64,000 bases of DNA from Bradyrhizobium symbiodeficiens. Lineage in GTDB: Bacteria; Pseudomonadota; Alphaproteobacteria; Rhizobiales; Xanthobacteraceae. The notes under the pieces were generated by a model, which was not told where the DNA came from, ran no database searches, and saw only the letters and a program-made list of their open reading frames with translations. Numbering within the stretch: the first letter of the stretch is position 1; each line of letters opens with the position of its first letter. The translations under genes and the position numbers were made by a program. The DNA is taken from the NCBI RefSeq assembly GCF_002266465.3, contig NZ_CP029427.2, positions 1,676,501-1,740,500 on the forward strand. Direction: 5' to 3'. Positions 16,856-25,784 of this stretch are shown piece by piece.

Positions 16856-16930
16856 GCCGGTTTAGCTCAGGGTAGAGCGCCGTCATCGTATGACGGAGGT
16901 CGGGAGTTCAAGTCTCTTCAACCGGCACCA
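16856..16930 (+). tRNA. tRNA-Thr(CGT)-like gene
   Basis: The acceptor GCCGGTT pairs with AACCGGC and CCA is encoded. The anticodon stem CCGTC/GACGG is perfect and the loop ATCGTAT gives anticodon CGT (Thr, codon ACG) with the normal T at position 33. The D loop appears one base short (AGGGTA), and one extra base lies between T arm and acceptor, as in the copy at 430-505. It is probably functional but divergent. Confidence 0.75.
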
Positions 16931-17290
16931 GTTTCGCTCAGACCAGTTGGGTGGCCGCTATACTGGCCCCGGGTCGTTAGCTTGTGTCCGGCGCGTCGCT
17001 CTTGATTAGCTTCCCGACATCCTCATTTCCGAATTCGTGCTCGAGCACGTCAATGACTTCAAATCGCCCTATAAGCCACCCGCTCAAGGGCTGGCCCTGG
17101 ATGGCGTTCTGGCTCGCCTAAGCGATTACGACAGCCACAATCTTTCTGAAGAGTGGATTGGTCGTCATTCTGACGCGCCGTGGCCGCTTGTCCGCGGGAA
17201 ACGTACTCATTTGACCAGTCGAGTGAACCATTGCGAAGCGTCGAAGAAGCGGTGGTCTCCGCGCGCCAGAGACGCCAACCCAGCTTTGTT
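16931..17290. other. Intergenic, nothing firmly recognised
   Basis: On the minus strand a short frame reads MTTNPLFRKIVAVVIA and stops, which looks like the start of a membrane protein, but no continuation is found. No gene is called. Confidence 0.4.
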
Positions 17291-18208
17291 TCAGGCGGAC
17301 CAGAGGTCTGCGACATCGATCTTGGACGTCGGCTGAAATTGCGAGCGTTGAAACGTCGTGGTTTCGCACCATCGTGCGAGCAGCTCGTCGAGTTCGTCTC
17401 TCGGCTTCATGGAGCTGAAGGTGTGATCAGCATCCTGAAAAAATTCCAACTGCAGTGATGCACCGAAAGACACCTTGGGAAAGGCGTTGATGAATTGTTC
17501 GCGGTAGGTTTGACGAGGCGCATGGTGACGGCCGGTACAAACAACCAGGAGCCTTATCCCTGCCTCGGCGGTAACTCCATAGACCTTCTCAAGCGAGGCC
17601 TGCGCGTCAAATCCTTGATACACAAGATGCTGGGGGCCCCCCTCTCTACGAAGTACCCGTTCGACGATGCGCCGAATGAGCTTGCTCTTGTGCAGACGGA
17701 AATCTTTCCAGCTCCGGACGTCGCGCAGACGGCGATAGAAGTAGTCGATGAAATAACGAGTGGTCGGAGGGATGTAAGGATCGATCAATACCAGTCCGAC
17801 GACCCGCTGATCTGAAAAACCATATAAGATCGCATGATCGGCCCCGGAACACAGGCCGACCAGAACGACCCGCTGAATTCGACGCGTTGTCTGCAGCCAG
17901 TCCAGGGCCGCTCCAATGTCTTCGAAATTGGACTGGAGCAGCGGTTGTTCGGACGAGTGCGGCGAGCTATCCCCAAGGCCGGAGAAGTCGAACCGCAGAA
18001 CCGTGACGCCGGCCCGCGCAAGCTTCCGTGACATCGACACGTACATCCGATGATGGCCGACGCGATGAATCGTCCCGGTGTTGAGGATGACGACCGCTAA
18101 ATCGCTTTCAACAACCGGCGCGGCAGGATTTACGACGATTCCGACGAGACTCTTATCCGGACCGAATTGCGCAACCCGTTCGACGATTTCGTGCTCTATC
18201 GCAGCCAC
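17291..18208 (-). CDS. Alpha/beta hydrolase, exosortase-hydrolase-1-like
   Basis: This 305-residue protein starts with GTG (GTG GCT GCG ATA GAG). It has an alpha/beta fold with RVGHHRMYVSMSRKLARAG, the RFDFSGLGDSS loop, a nucleophile elbow GLCSGAD (Ser after Gly-Leu-Cys) and a late His in FFQDADHTFSS. These features fit the exosortase-A-associated hydrolase 1 type, which also occurs in EPS and NRPS loci. It is the last gene of a minus-strand operon after the NRPS and a second hydrolase. It may release or trim a thioester-bound intermediate. Its start codon lies in one copy of a 176-base tandem duplication. Confidence 0.8.
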   Translation of the reverse strand: MAAIEHEIVERVAQFGPDKSLVGIVVNPAAPVVESDLAVVILNTGTIHRVGHHRMYVSMSRKLARAGVTVLRFDFSGLGDSSPHSSEQPLLQSNFEDIGAALDWLQTTRRIQRVVLVGLCSGADHAILYGFSDQRVVGLVLIDPYIPPTTRYFIDYFYRRLRDVRSWKDFRLHKSKLIRRIVERVLRREGGPQHLVYQGFDAQASLEKVYGVTAEAGIRLLVVCTGRHHAPRQTYREQFINAFPKVSFGASLQLEFFQDADHTFSSMKPRDELDELLARWCETTTFQRSQFQPTSKIDVADLWSA

Positions 18209-18510
18209 TCGGTGATCCGTTCAAATATCTCAACTGGCAAGCCCTCTTCCTGCTCGGCGGAATCTTTCCAGGGGGAGGACGCCTTCAAGGTTACAGTTTC
18301 GCTGTCGTTCGACATGCTCCGGATCTTGAAGTCAGGACCGAATTGCGCAACCCGTTCGACGATTTCGTGCTCTATCGCAGCCACTCGGTGATCCGTTCAA
18401 ATATCTCAACTGGCAAGCCCTCTTCCTGCTCGGCGGAATCTTTCCAGGGGGAGGACGCCTTCAAGGTTACAGTTTCGCTGTCGTTCGACATGCTCCGGAT
18501 CTTGAAGTCA
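18159..18510 (-). repeat. Perfect 176-base tandem duplication at a gene junction
   Basis: Bases 18159-18334 recur without visible change at 18335-18510. The unit spans the last codons of the upstream hydrolase and the first codons of the downstream one, which normally overlap by a few bases (GTG start inside the end of EWLR-stop). Both genes remain intact, using different copies. Between them lies a chimeric frame (18196-18384) joining the downstream start MAAIEHEIVERVAQFGPD to the upstream C terminus. A perfect copy implies a very recent event or an assembly artefact. Confidence 0.92.
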
Positions 18511-19142
18511 GGGTTCTGGGTCTCGCTGAAGATCGTCAAGACCCTCGGGGCGGGGGTTATCTCCTGCGAACGCAGATCGATGGAGGTGAGCCCTTGAACA
18601 AAGGATGATGACACGAGGAGGCCACTCAATTCAGACGCCGCGGTGTCTGATGCGCCACTCATCGCCAAATCAAAAGCCCTCATATGATGGCCGCTCCGCC
18701 AATCCCGCAATTCTTTTACGTATTGGGAGCCGGATATGATTGGCTCCCACAGGACCATGCTTTCGACGTCGGCAGCGAGGCGAGGCGCCAGTTCGACGGC
18801 AAGAGTGGCGCCAAGGCGCATGCCGACGATGACGATACGCGCCCTGCCGCTTAGCTCCTTCAATTCTCTCAGCGCTGTCAATATGTCGTCCTTCCAGCCA
18901 CCAAGTTCAGCGTCGACTGTCTCCCCGCCGGAATCTCCAGTGCCAAAATAGTCGAACCTCAGCGTGTCAAAGCCGGCCGCGCACAGGCGTCTGGAGAGAA
19001 TCCGCATTGCTCGGTGGGCGTTCGTATACTCCATTCCCCAAGAGCCGCAGAGCAGCACCGCCCCAGCGCCTGCACTGCGCACTGCCGGCTCATATGCCCC
19101 GAAGAGCCGCCGCTGTTTTGATCCGAAGAAAAACGGTAACAT
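18372..19142 (-). CDS. Alpha/beta hydrolase-fold protein, exosortase-hydrolase-2-like
   Basis: This 256-residue protein begins MLPFFFGSKQRRLFGAYEPA. It has the alpha/beta-hydrolase core with GMEYTNAHRAMRILSRRLCA and RFDYFGTGDSGGE, but at the nucleophile elbow it reads GMRLGA, so the usual Ser is Arg. The related exosortase hydrolase-2 type also lacks a normal elbow, as I remember it. Either it uses another mechanism or it is a non-catalytic partner of the next hydrolase. It starts 12 bases after the NRPS stop and so belongs to the same transcript. Its last codons lie in the second copy of the 176-base duplication. Confidence 0.75.
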   Translation of the reverse strand: MLPFFFGSKQRRLFGAYEPAVRSAGAGAVLLCGSWGMEYTNAHRAMRILSRRLCAAGFDTLRFDYFGTGDSGGETVDAELGGWKDDILTALRELKELSGRARIVIVGMRLGATLAVELAPRLAADVESMVLWEPIISGSQYVKELRDWRSGHHMRAFDLAMSGASDTAASELSGLLVSSSFVQGLTSIDLRSQEITPAPRVLTIFSETQNPDFKIRSMSNDSETVTLKASSPWKDSAEQEEGLPVEIFERITEWLR

Positions 19143-19154
19143 CGACTGAACTGG

Positions 19155-22100
19155 CTAAGCAGTCTTACGAGCGACGACCTCGGCGATCTGTCGCAGAGTT
19201 TTGAAGTACAGCGTTCGCGGATCTAGCGCCAGTCCAGTGCGCTGCCTGATGATGCCCACCATTCTCACTGCCAGGAGCGAGTGACCACCCAGTTCGAAAA
19301 AATTATCATCTGCATGGATGCTCCTTGCCTTGAGTAAATCATGCCAAATGTCGGCTATCAGCTTCTCTGCTTCTGAAGCCGGCGCGGCGCGCTCCTCGGT
19401 CGCGTGCGCGCCAACAGCGAACGGATCCGGCAAAGCTTTACGATCGATCTTTCCGTTCGGTGTCATAGGCACGCTATCAACGTTCACAATGAGAGCGGGG
19501 ATCATATAGTCCGGGAGATACGTCCGTAAATGGCCTCGCAACTCGCTGGCAGTTGGCTCCTCGTCCCGGCAGACAACATAGGCGATCAGACGGTTGTCAT
19601 CCGCCGTTAGTTCGCGCGCCACAACGACCGCTTCCGTCACGGCAGGATGCTTCCGCAAAGTAAGTTCAATTTCGCCGGTTTCGATCCGAAAGCCACGAAC
19701 CTTGATTTGGCTGTCAATCCGGCCGAGATGGAAGAGTTCGCCAGAGGAGCTCCATTTACCCAGATCACCCGTCCTGTAAACCCTCTCGTTGCGATCATTG
19801 GCGAAGCGATCGGGGACGAAGCGGTCGGCCGTCAATTCCGGCCGATGGTGGTATCCAACGGCTACGCCTTCCCCTGCTATAAGGATTTCGCCTGGAATGC
19901 CAATCGGCGCCAACGCACCTTCGCGATCAACGATGTAAATGCGTGTATTGTCTATTGGACGCCCGATTGAAATAGCCGCTTCACCGGGCTGGATTCTCAT
20001 CACTGTCGACCAGATGGTCGTCTCGGTCGGGCCATATAGATTCCAGAGTTCACTGACACGTAAGAGCAGCGCATCAGCGAGATCGCGAGAAAGACCCTCG
20101 CCGCCACAAAGCGCCTTGAGCCCTTTGCTTCCATCCCAGCCGCTCTCAATCAGCATGCGCCAGGTCGCAGGTGTTGCCTGTAGCACTGTAGCTTCACTTT
20201 CGGCAATGAGGCGTGACAGCGCAGTTCCGTCGGAGGCCGCCTCGGCGGACGCCAATTCAATTCGGGCGCCGACGCTTAGCGGCAGGTAAAGTTCGAGGCC
20301 AGCGATATCAAACGAGATCGTCGTTACGGCCAACAAAACGTCATCCCGAGTGAGGCCGGGAGTGTGGGACATGGAGACCAGGAAGTTCGAAAGCGATCGG
20401 TTCGAAATGGCAACGCCCTTTGGCTGCCCCGTCGAGCCAGAAGTGTAGATGATATATGCAATGCCCGACAAAGAGGGTTCGTGATCTGCCCCAATATCTG
20501 CCGCCTCGCCGGCGGAGACGAGGTCCTCGTATACAACGATACGGACACTGGCCGGCGCCTCTAGCCGCTCCTTCGATCGATCGTCAGACACAACTACACG
20601 GCAGCCGCTGTCGTCCAACATGTATGCGAGACGCTTTGCCGGGAAGGACGGATCGAGAGGAACGTAATGGGCGCCTGCCTTTTGTATTCCAAGCAGTACA
20701 ACGATCAGCTCAATCGATCGCGTCATACACAGTGCGACACCAGAACCGGATCTGATGCCCAGGTTTTGAAGCGAGCGCGCTATTGTGTTGGCCCGCTCGT
20801 CGAGAGCGGCGTAGCTAATTGTTTGGCCCTTGAAGGATATCGCCGTGGCATCTGGTTGCCGCTCGACCTGGCGCCGGAACATGGTCAAGAAATGGGAAGG
20901 ACTGGCGGATGCCGAGGGGGCGTTCCATTCGCGCAGGAGCAGCTGCTTTTCGTCCGACGGCAGCATCGAGATCGAAGCGATGCTCAGGGCCGGATCATCG
21001 ACGATGCCTTCCAGTATCTGCAGATATTGGGCGGCGAAGCGCTTGACCGTATCCGGCTCGAACAAGTCGGTATTGTACTCAAAGGTCACCGTATGCGACA
21101 GCTGCGCGTCAATCGATACGCTTAATTCGAACTGCGCGCCGCCTCTGTCTATGATGGCGGGCTCCCATTTCAATTCGTCGAATGTGACGCCGTAGAATGG
21201 CGCATTCAGCATGTTGAACATCACCTGTACCAGTGGCGCTCTGCTGTTGTCTCGTGCCTGATGTACTTCCTGAACGAGCCTGTCGAAGGGAACGTCCTGA
21301 CGCGCATATGCATCCAAGGCCGTTGCACGTACTCGCTTTAGAAAGTCTAGAAAGCGCGGAGTCCTGCCGAGATCGACGCGCAGCGCCAGCGTATTGACGA
21401 ACGTACCGACCATGTTTTCCATGTCGCTATGCGTCCGGTTTGCGATCGGTGCACCGATCGCAAAATCGGTCTGCCCCGTCAGGCGGAACAGTTGAACAGC
21501 AAATGCTGCGAGCATGGTCATGAACAGCGTGCCGCCCTCGTTCCTGCTCAATTGATCGAGCTTGGAAAGGAGCGACGGGTCGATCGGCAAGACGTGACTG
21601 GCCCCGTTGAGCCCACGCACCTTAGGGCGGGGGAAATCAATGGGCAACTCCAGTGCGGGGAGCTCATTCAGCTTTTTCAGCCAGTATTCAAGCTGGCCAC
21701 GTGTCTGATGTTCAGTTTGGTGTCGGTGCTGCCACTGGGCATAATCCCTATAGTGAAGCGCTATCGGTTCGAGGCCGACGGGCCGGCCTGCGCGAAGAGC
21801 GTTATATGCGACTGCAAGTTCGCGGCCGATAATCCCCACCGACCATTGATCGCCCGCAATGTGATGGAGTGTCAGTTGCAACAGGTGCTCGTTGTCAGCA
21901 ACTCGAAAGAGCGTCGCACGCATAACCGGTCCTCGGGCAAGATCAATGGGCAATCTCGCCTCTGCCTGAGCTCTCTGCAGCGCCTCTGTGAGGGCTCCAA
22001 TTCCGAATGAGCGCAGATCGGTGACCACAAGCTCTTCAGGCTGCCACGGCTGAATCTGCGGTCGGACTTCGCCATCCTCCTCGAAATAGATAGTCCGGAG

Positions 22101-25100
22101 GTTCTCATGTCGCTGGCGCAACTCATCCAGAGCGCCGGAAAACGCGCGAACATCCAATCGCCCAAGGAGCCGGATCGCGCCACTCAGATTGTAGGCTGTG
22201 TTGGTCGGATCGAGCGACTGGATGACCCACATGCGCCGCTGCGAATATGAGAGGGCATCAGTTTTCTCGGATGAGGGCTCGATCTGAGGTCTGATCGCAG
22301 ACCTCTCGACCGCCTGAAGTGCATCGTCGATGCGGAGGCTCAAGGCCGCGAGGGTCCGCGCCTCAAAAACGGCCTGCAGGGGCAACTCGACGCCGAAAAC
22401 GCGAGTTATCCGCGAAGCAACCTGCGTCGCCAGCAACGAATGTCCGCCGAGGTCAAAAAAGTCGTCGAGTCTGCCAAACAGGTCGGTCCTTAGAACCTCC
22501 CGCCAAATGTCGTAGAGAGCTTGCTCGGTGGCCCCCTGCGGCGGAACACTTGATTCGTGAGATCGAGATTCTCCGGGCCATTCCCTTGCGGCAAGCGATT
22601 TCCGGTCCAGTTTTCCGTTCGCGTTGAGCGGCATTGCAGCCAATCGCACGAAAGCAGTCGGATGCATTGGTTGAGGTAGTGTGCGCGAGAGGACATCCCG
22701 GATCGTCTGCAGGCGCGGTCCTTGCTCTGGATGAACGTCCGTGTAGTAGGCAATCAGCTGCGGTTGCGCAGTCTGATCCTCACGTACGACAACAGCCACC
22801 TGTCCGATCCCCGGGATGCGCGCCAAAGTGAGCTCGATCTCAGGCAATTCAATTCGGACACCGCGAATTTTGACCTGGAGGTCATTGCGACCAAGGAACT
22901 CGATCGCACCATCTTCACGCCAACGACCGAGATCGCCGGTCTTATAAAGACGCGCCCTCGAAACCGAATGATCGAAAGGATCCGGTACGAATCTCTCGCC
23001 GGTCAATTGCTCATTGTTCAAATAGCCACGACCGACGCCGGTGCCCCCAATGTAGATTTCGCCGGTAGCTCCGAGCGGCACCGGCTGCATAAATCGATCG
23101 AGAATGTAAAGCTGGAGGTTCGCGATCGGGCGACCAATAGGTACAATCCCTGCCAACTCGGTTTCGCTGCAATCCCAATGGGTGACATCGATGGCGGCTT
23201 CCGTTGGGCCGTATAAATTGTACAGCTTCACCCATGGCAGTGCAGCGAGGCATCGTTGGGCCAGGCTGGCCGACAGCTCCTCGCCGCTGCAGATCACGCG
23301 GCGCAGCGATTTGCAGTCCTCGAGACCGGGGCCCTCGAGGAACGTCGCCAGCATCGACGGGACGAAATAGATCGTAGTGACCGTTGTCTCTCGAATGACC
23401 CGCTTCAGATAATCTGCATCCAGGTGGCCTAATGGTTCAGCCATCACAAGCCTGGCCCCTGCAAACAGGGGCCAAAAGAACTCCCAAACTGATACGTCGA
23501 ATCCGAAGGGGGTCTTCTGCAATACAGCATCATCGCCAGTGAGACGATACTCGTCTTGCATCCATTGAAGCCGGTTTGCGACGCCGCGATGCTCGTTCAT
23601 GGCCCCCTTTGGAGCGCCCGTAGAGCCCGAGGTGTACATCACGTAAGCCAGGGAACGTTGATTCAGTCCAACTTCCCGGGAGTTCATATTCTCGCCAGAA
23701 AACCGGGCGATGTCGTCGGCATGTCCATCAAGTAGCACGATCTCGGCCGTTGACGCAGGAAGACCCGCGCGCAAGGCCTGTATGCTCAGTAAGATGGATG
23801 GCGCTACGTCGGCGAGCATCGCTGCAATTCGATCTTTAGGAAGCGTGGGATCGATCGGGACATATGCTGCGCCACACTTCAGAATCCCCAACAAGGCGAT
23901 CACCATCTCGGCGGATCGTTCGAAGCAAGCGGGGATCAGCGTTCCTGGCCCGGCACCGCGTGAGCGGAGAAAATGGGCCAGCCGGTTCGCGCGACAATTC
24001 AGTTGCTCGTAAGTCAAGGAAGCGTCGCCAATAGACAGCGCTGTGGCGGTTGGGACTGTCTTGACCCGCTCCTCAAAGAACTCGTGGATCAAGCGGTCGT
24101 CGTAAGATCTCTTAGACGAGTTGAATTGGCGAACGACGCATTCGCGTTCAGTGGCTGACACAATGTCGACGCGGCCACAGATCGTCTCCGGCTTCACGGC
24201 ACATTCGTTCAGGAGCATAACCCACCGGTCACGATGTGCTTCGAGCTCACGCGAGGAATACCGGACGGAATTGGCTACGATGTCGAAGCGATAGCCGGTC
24301 TCGTTATCGTCACCATAGTAGACAAGCTGGATGTCTTCTACGCGCCAATTTCCAAGTGGCCGACGACGAATCCTGCGCCCAGCAAGTTCCACGCTTTGAT
24401 CCAGCGGAGTGTAGTTTACGAAGGCCGAGTAGATATTCGGCTGACTGGGGGATAAGCCCAGGTCACGCCGCAAATCTTCGGCGCGATAGAGTTGATGCCG
24501 ATAAGCCTCGCGCAGGGCGCGTGCCGTCCGGCCCAGTAGTGAGTCGAAACTCTCATCCAGGTCGATGGACAGCCGGACGGGAATGATATTCGTAGCTAGG
24601 CCAACGGCGCGTCTTGGTCGAGGCCCCAGCCGGCCGCCGACCTGCATTCCCAAGACAAGATCACTTTGTCCCGTCATGCGGCAGAGATAAAGCGCCGTTG
24701 CTGCCATCAAGACACAAGGTATGCCTGCCCCGTGCTTCCGTCCCAAGACCTCCAGATTGGAGGACAACGGGATTCGGCCCGTGATTTGATTGACGTCCGG
24801 GCCGGGAGGTAAACGTCGCGTGGATAGGGTTACGGGAGCTGGCGGATCCTTGAGGACGCCGAGCCAATAGTCGTGATCCCGCGCGCGCAGGGCCGATCCC
24901 TGGTAGGTCAGTTCGGCTTCCAAAAGGTCGTTGAACGGCCCGACCTTGTTGGAGAGAAGCTCCCGACCACTCACGAACCCATTGTACAGTTCGAAGACTC
25001 TGCGAACGACGAGTGCCCAACCAGCTCCATCGTTCGCTATGTGATGATTTACTGCATACCAAAAGTAGTGATCGGCTTCGATTCGAAGCAGCGCAAAACG

Positions 25101-25475
25101 AAACAACGGGCCTTCGGACAATTCAAAGGGCCGCGCCATGTCGGCCCGCATCCATGCCTCGGCAGCAGCGTGCGCATCGGCCTCCTTGCGGAAGTCGAGA
25201 TGGTGCATGATCCAATCATCGTTGCTTCCTGCGTACTGTCTTGGACCAGCATCAGTCTCGATCACGCGCACACTTAACGCATCGGCCTCTTGCACGGTCG
25301 ATCGCACCGCTCGTTCGAAGGCGTTCTCGTCAACGGCATGGCAAAGTTCGATGCATTCGCCGATGTTGAATGCAGGGTCGCTCCGGTCTAGCGCCTGAGC
25401 CAGCCAAATGCCCAGCTGACCTTGCGTTAGAGGCAGTAGTTCTGAATTTTCAAAGTTTGAATTATCAAAGTCCAA
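19155..25475 (-). CDS. Two-module NRPS: C-A-PCP-C-A-PCP
   Basis: This 2106-residue synthetase starts at a TTG (25475). The first C domain (about 14-430) resembles the EntF condensation domain and has an intact NHHIANDG at about 143-150. A1 carries YTSGSTG and pocket residues I read as DVWYISLIDK, closest to Ser codes. PCP1 has DLGGHSL. C2 has an intact HHIAGDQWS. A2 has pocket DILQLGLIWK, a known Gly code. PCP2 has ELGGHSL near the end. There is no thioesterase. A leading C domain means it accepts an upstream acyl or peptidyl group. It heads a minus-strand operon with two hydrolases and should need the PPTase encoded at 40338-41201. It probably adds Ser-Gly to the product. Confidence 0.95.
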   Translation of the reverse strand: MDFDNSNFENSELLPLTQGQLGIWLAQALDRSDPAFNIGECIELCHAVDENAFERAVRSTVQEADALSVRVIETDAGPRQYAGSNDDWIMHHLDFRKEADAHAAAEAWMRADMARPFELSEGPLFRFALLRIEADHYFWYAVNHHIANDGAGWALVVRRVFELYNGFVSGRELLSNKVGPFNDLLEAELTYQGSALRARDHDYWLGVLKDPPAPVTLSTRRLPPGPDVNQITGRIPLSSNLEVLGRKHGAGIPCVLMAATALYLCRMTGQSDLVLGMQVGGRLGPRPRRAVGLATNIIPVRLSIDLDESFDSLLGRTARALREAYRHQLYRAEDLRRDLGLSPSQPNIYSAFVNYTPLDQSVELAGRRIRRRPLGNWRVEDIQLVYYGDDNETGYRFDIVANSVRYSSRELEAHRDRWVMLLNECAVKPETICGRVDIVSATERECVVRQFNSSKRSYDDRLIHEFFEERVKTVPTATALSIGDASLTYEQLNCRANRLAHFLRSRGAGPGTLIPACFERSAEMVIALLGILKCGAAYVPIDPTLPKDRIAAMLADVAPSILLSIQALRAGLPASTAEIVLLDGHADDIARFSGENMNSREVGLNQRSLAYVMYTSGSTGAPKGAMNEHRGVANRLQWMQDEYRLTGDDAVLQKTPFGFDVSVWEFFWPLFAGARLVMAEPLGHLDADYLKRVIRETTVTTIYFVPSMLATFLEGPGLEDCKSLRRVICSGEELSASLAQRCLAALPWVKLYNLYGPTEAAIDVTHWDCSETELAGIVPIGRPIANLQLYILDRFMQPVPLGATGEIYIGGTGVGRGYLNNEQLTGERFVPDPFDHSVSRARLYKTGDLGRWREDGAIEFLGRNDLQVKIRGVRIELPEIELTLARIPGIGQVAVVVREDQTAQPQLIAYYTDVHPEQGPRLQTIRDVLSRTLPQPMHPTAFVRLAAMPLNANGKLDRKSLAAREWPGESRSHESSVPPQGATEQALYDIWREVLRTDLFGRLDDFFDLGGHSLLATQVASRITRVFGVELPLQAVFEARTLAALSLRIDDALQAVERSAIRPQIEPSSEKTDALSYSQRRMWVIQSLDPTNTAYNLSGAIRLLGRLDVRAFSGALDELRQRHENLRTIYFEEDGEVRPQIQPWQPEELVVTDLRSFGIGALTEALQRAQAEARLPIDLARGPVMRATLFRVADNEHLLQLTLHHIAGDQWSVGIIGRELAVAYNALRAGRPVGLEPIALHYRDYAQWQHRHQTEHQTRGQLEYWLKKLNELPALELPIDFPRPKVRGLNGASHVLPIDPSLLSKLDQLSRNEGGTLFMTMLAAFAVQLFRLTGQTDFAIGAPIANRTHSDMENMVGTFVNTLALRVDLGRTPRFLDFLKRVRATALDAYARQDVPFDRLVQEVHQARDNSRAPLVQVMFNMLNAPFYGVTFDELKWEPAIIDRGGAQFELSVSIDAQLSHTVTFEYNTDLFEPDTVKRFAAQYLQILEGIVDDPALSIASISMLPSDEKQLLLREWNAPSASASPSHFLTMFRRQVERQPDATAISFKGQTISYAALDERANTIARSLQNLGIRSGSGVALCMTRSIELIVVLLGIQKAGAHYVPLDPSFPAKRLAYMLDDSGCRVVVSDDRSKERLEAPASVRIVVYEDLVSAGEAADIGADHEPSLSGIAYIIYTSGSTGQPKGVAISNRSLSNFLVSMSHTPGLTRDDVLLAVTTISFDIAGLELYLPLSVGARIELASAEAASDGTALSRLIAESEATVLQATPATWRMLIESGWDGSKGLKALCGGEGLSRDLADALLLRVSELWNLYGPTETTIWSTVMRIQPGEAAISIGRPIDNTRIYIVDREGALAPIGIPGEILIAGEGVAVGYHHRPELTADRFVPDRFANDRNERVYRTGDLGKWSSSGELFHLGRIDSQIKVRGFRIETGEIELTLRKHPAVTEAVVVARELTADDNRLIAYVVCRDEEPTASELRGHLRTYLPDYMIPALIVNVDSVPMTPNGKIDRKALPDPFAVGAHATEERAAPASEAEKLIADIWHDLLKARSIHADDNFFELGGHSLLAVRMVGIIRQRTGLALDPRTLYFKTLRQIAEVVARKTA

Positions 25476-25784
25476 GGGAAAATCTGCTCCCGGCCGGTCC
25501 GAAATTTACCGTCCTCAATCACTTCGCAGCTATGCTGTTGCGATACCACAGATTTCATAATACTGGAATAATCTACCGCGACGCCAATATCACGTGTATA
25601 GGATTAACAAAGCGCCCAACGGGGAACCGGAGCGCGATTTGTTCAAGGCGCGAAAGTGTGATTTCGGGTGTGTCACTTTGCCGCCGGATACTTAACAGCG
25701 CGACTGGTGCTCCGCCACCGAACAGCTTGAACGGGGCGCCCTGAAAAGGGGGACGAGGCCCGCAGGTTCCATGGAGAGCTCCAG
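25476..25784. promoter_or_regulatory. Divergent promoter region between NRPS and flippase genes
   Basis: This 309-base gap separates two divergent operons, so promoters for both must lie here. The part near the NRPS is AT-rich. GGAGAG stands 5 bases before the flippase ATG. No clear operator was found. Confidence 0.5.

Noticed and set aside
17118..17372. Minus-strand frame ending in MTTNPLFRKIVAVVIA
   Set aside because: The end looks like a membrane-protein start, but it stops at once; most of the frame overlaps the hydrolase gene.
18196..18384. 62-codon frame joining two hydrolase ends
   Set aside because: It is a by-product of the 176-base tandem duplication, not a gene of its own.
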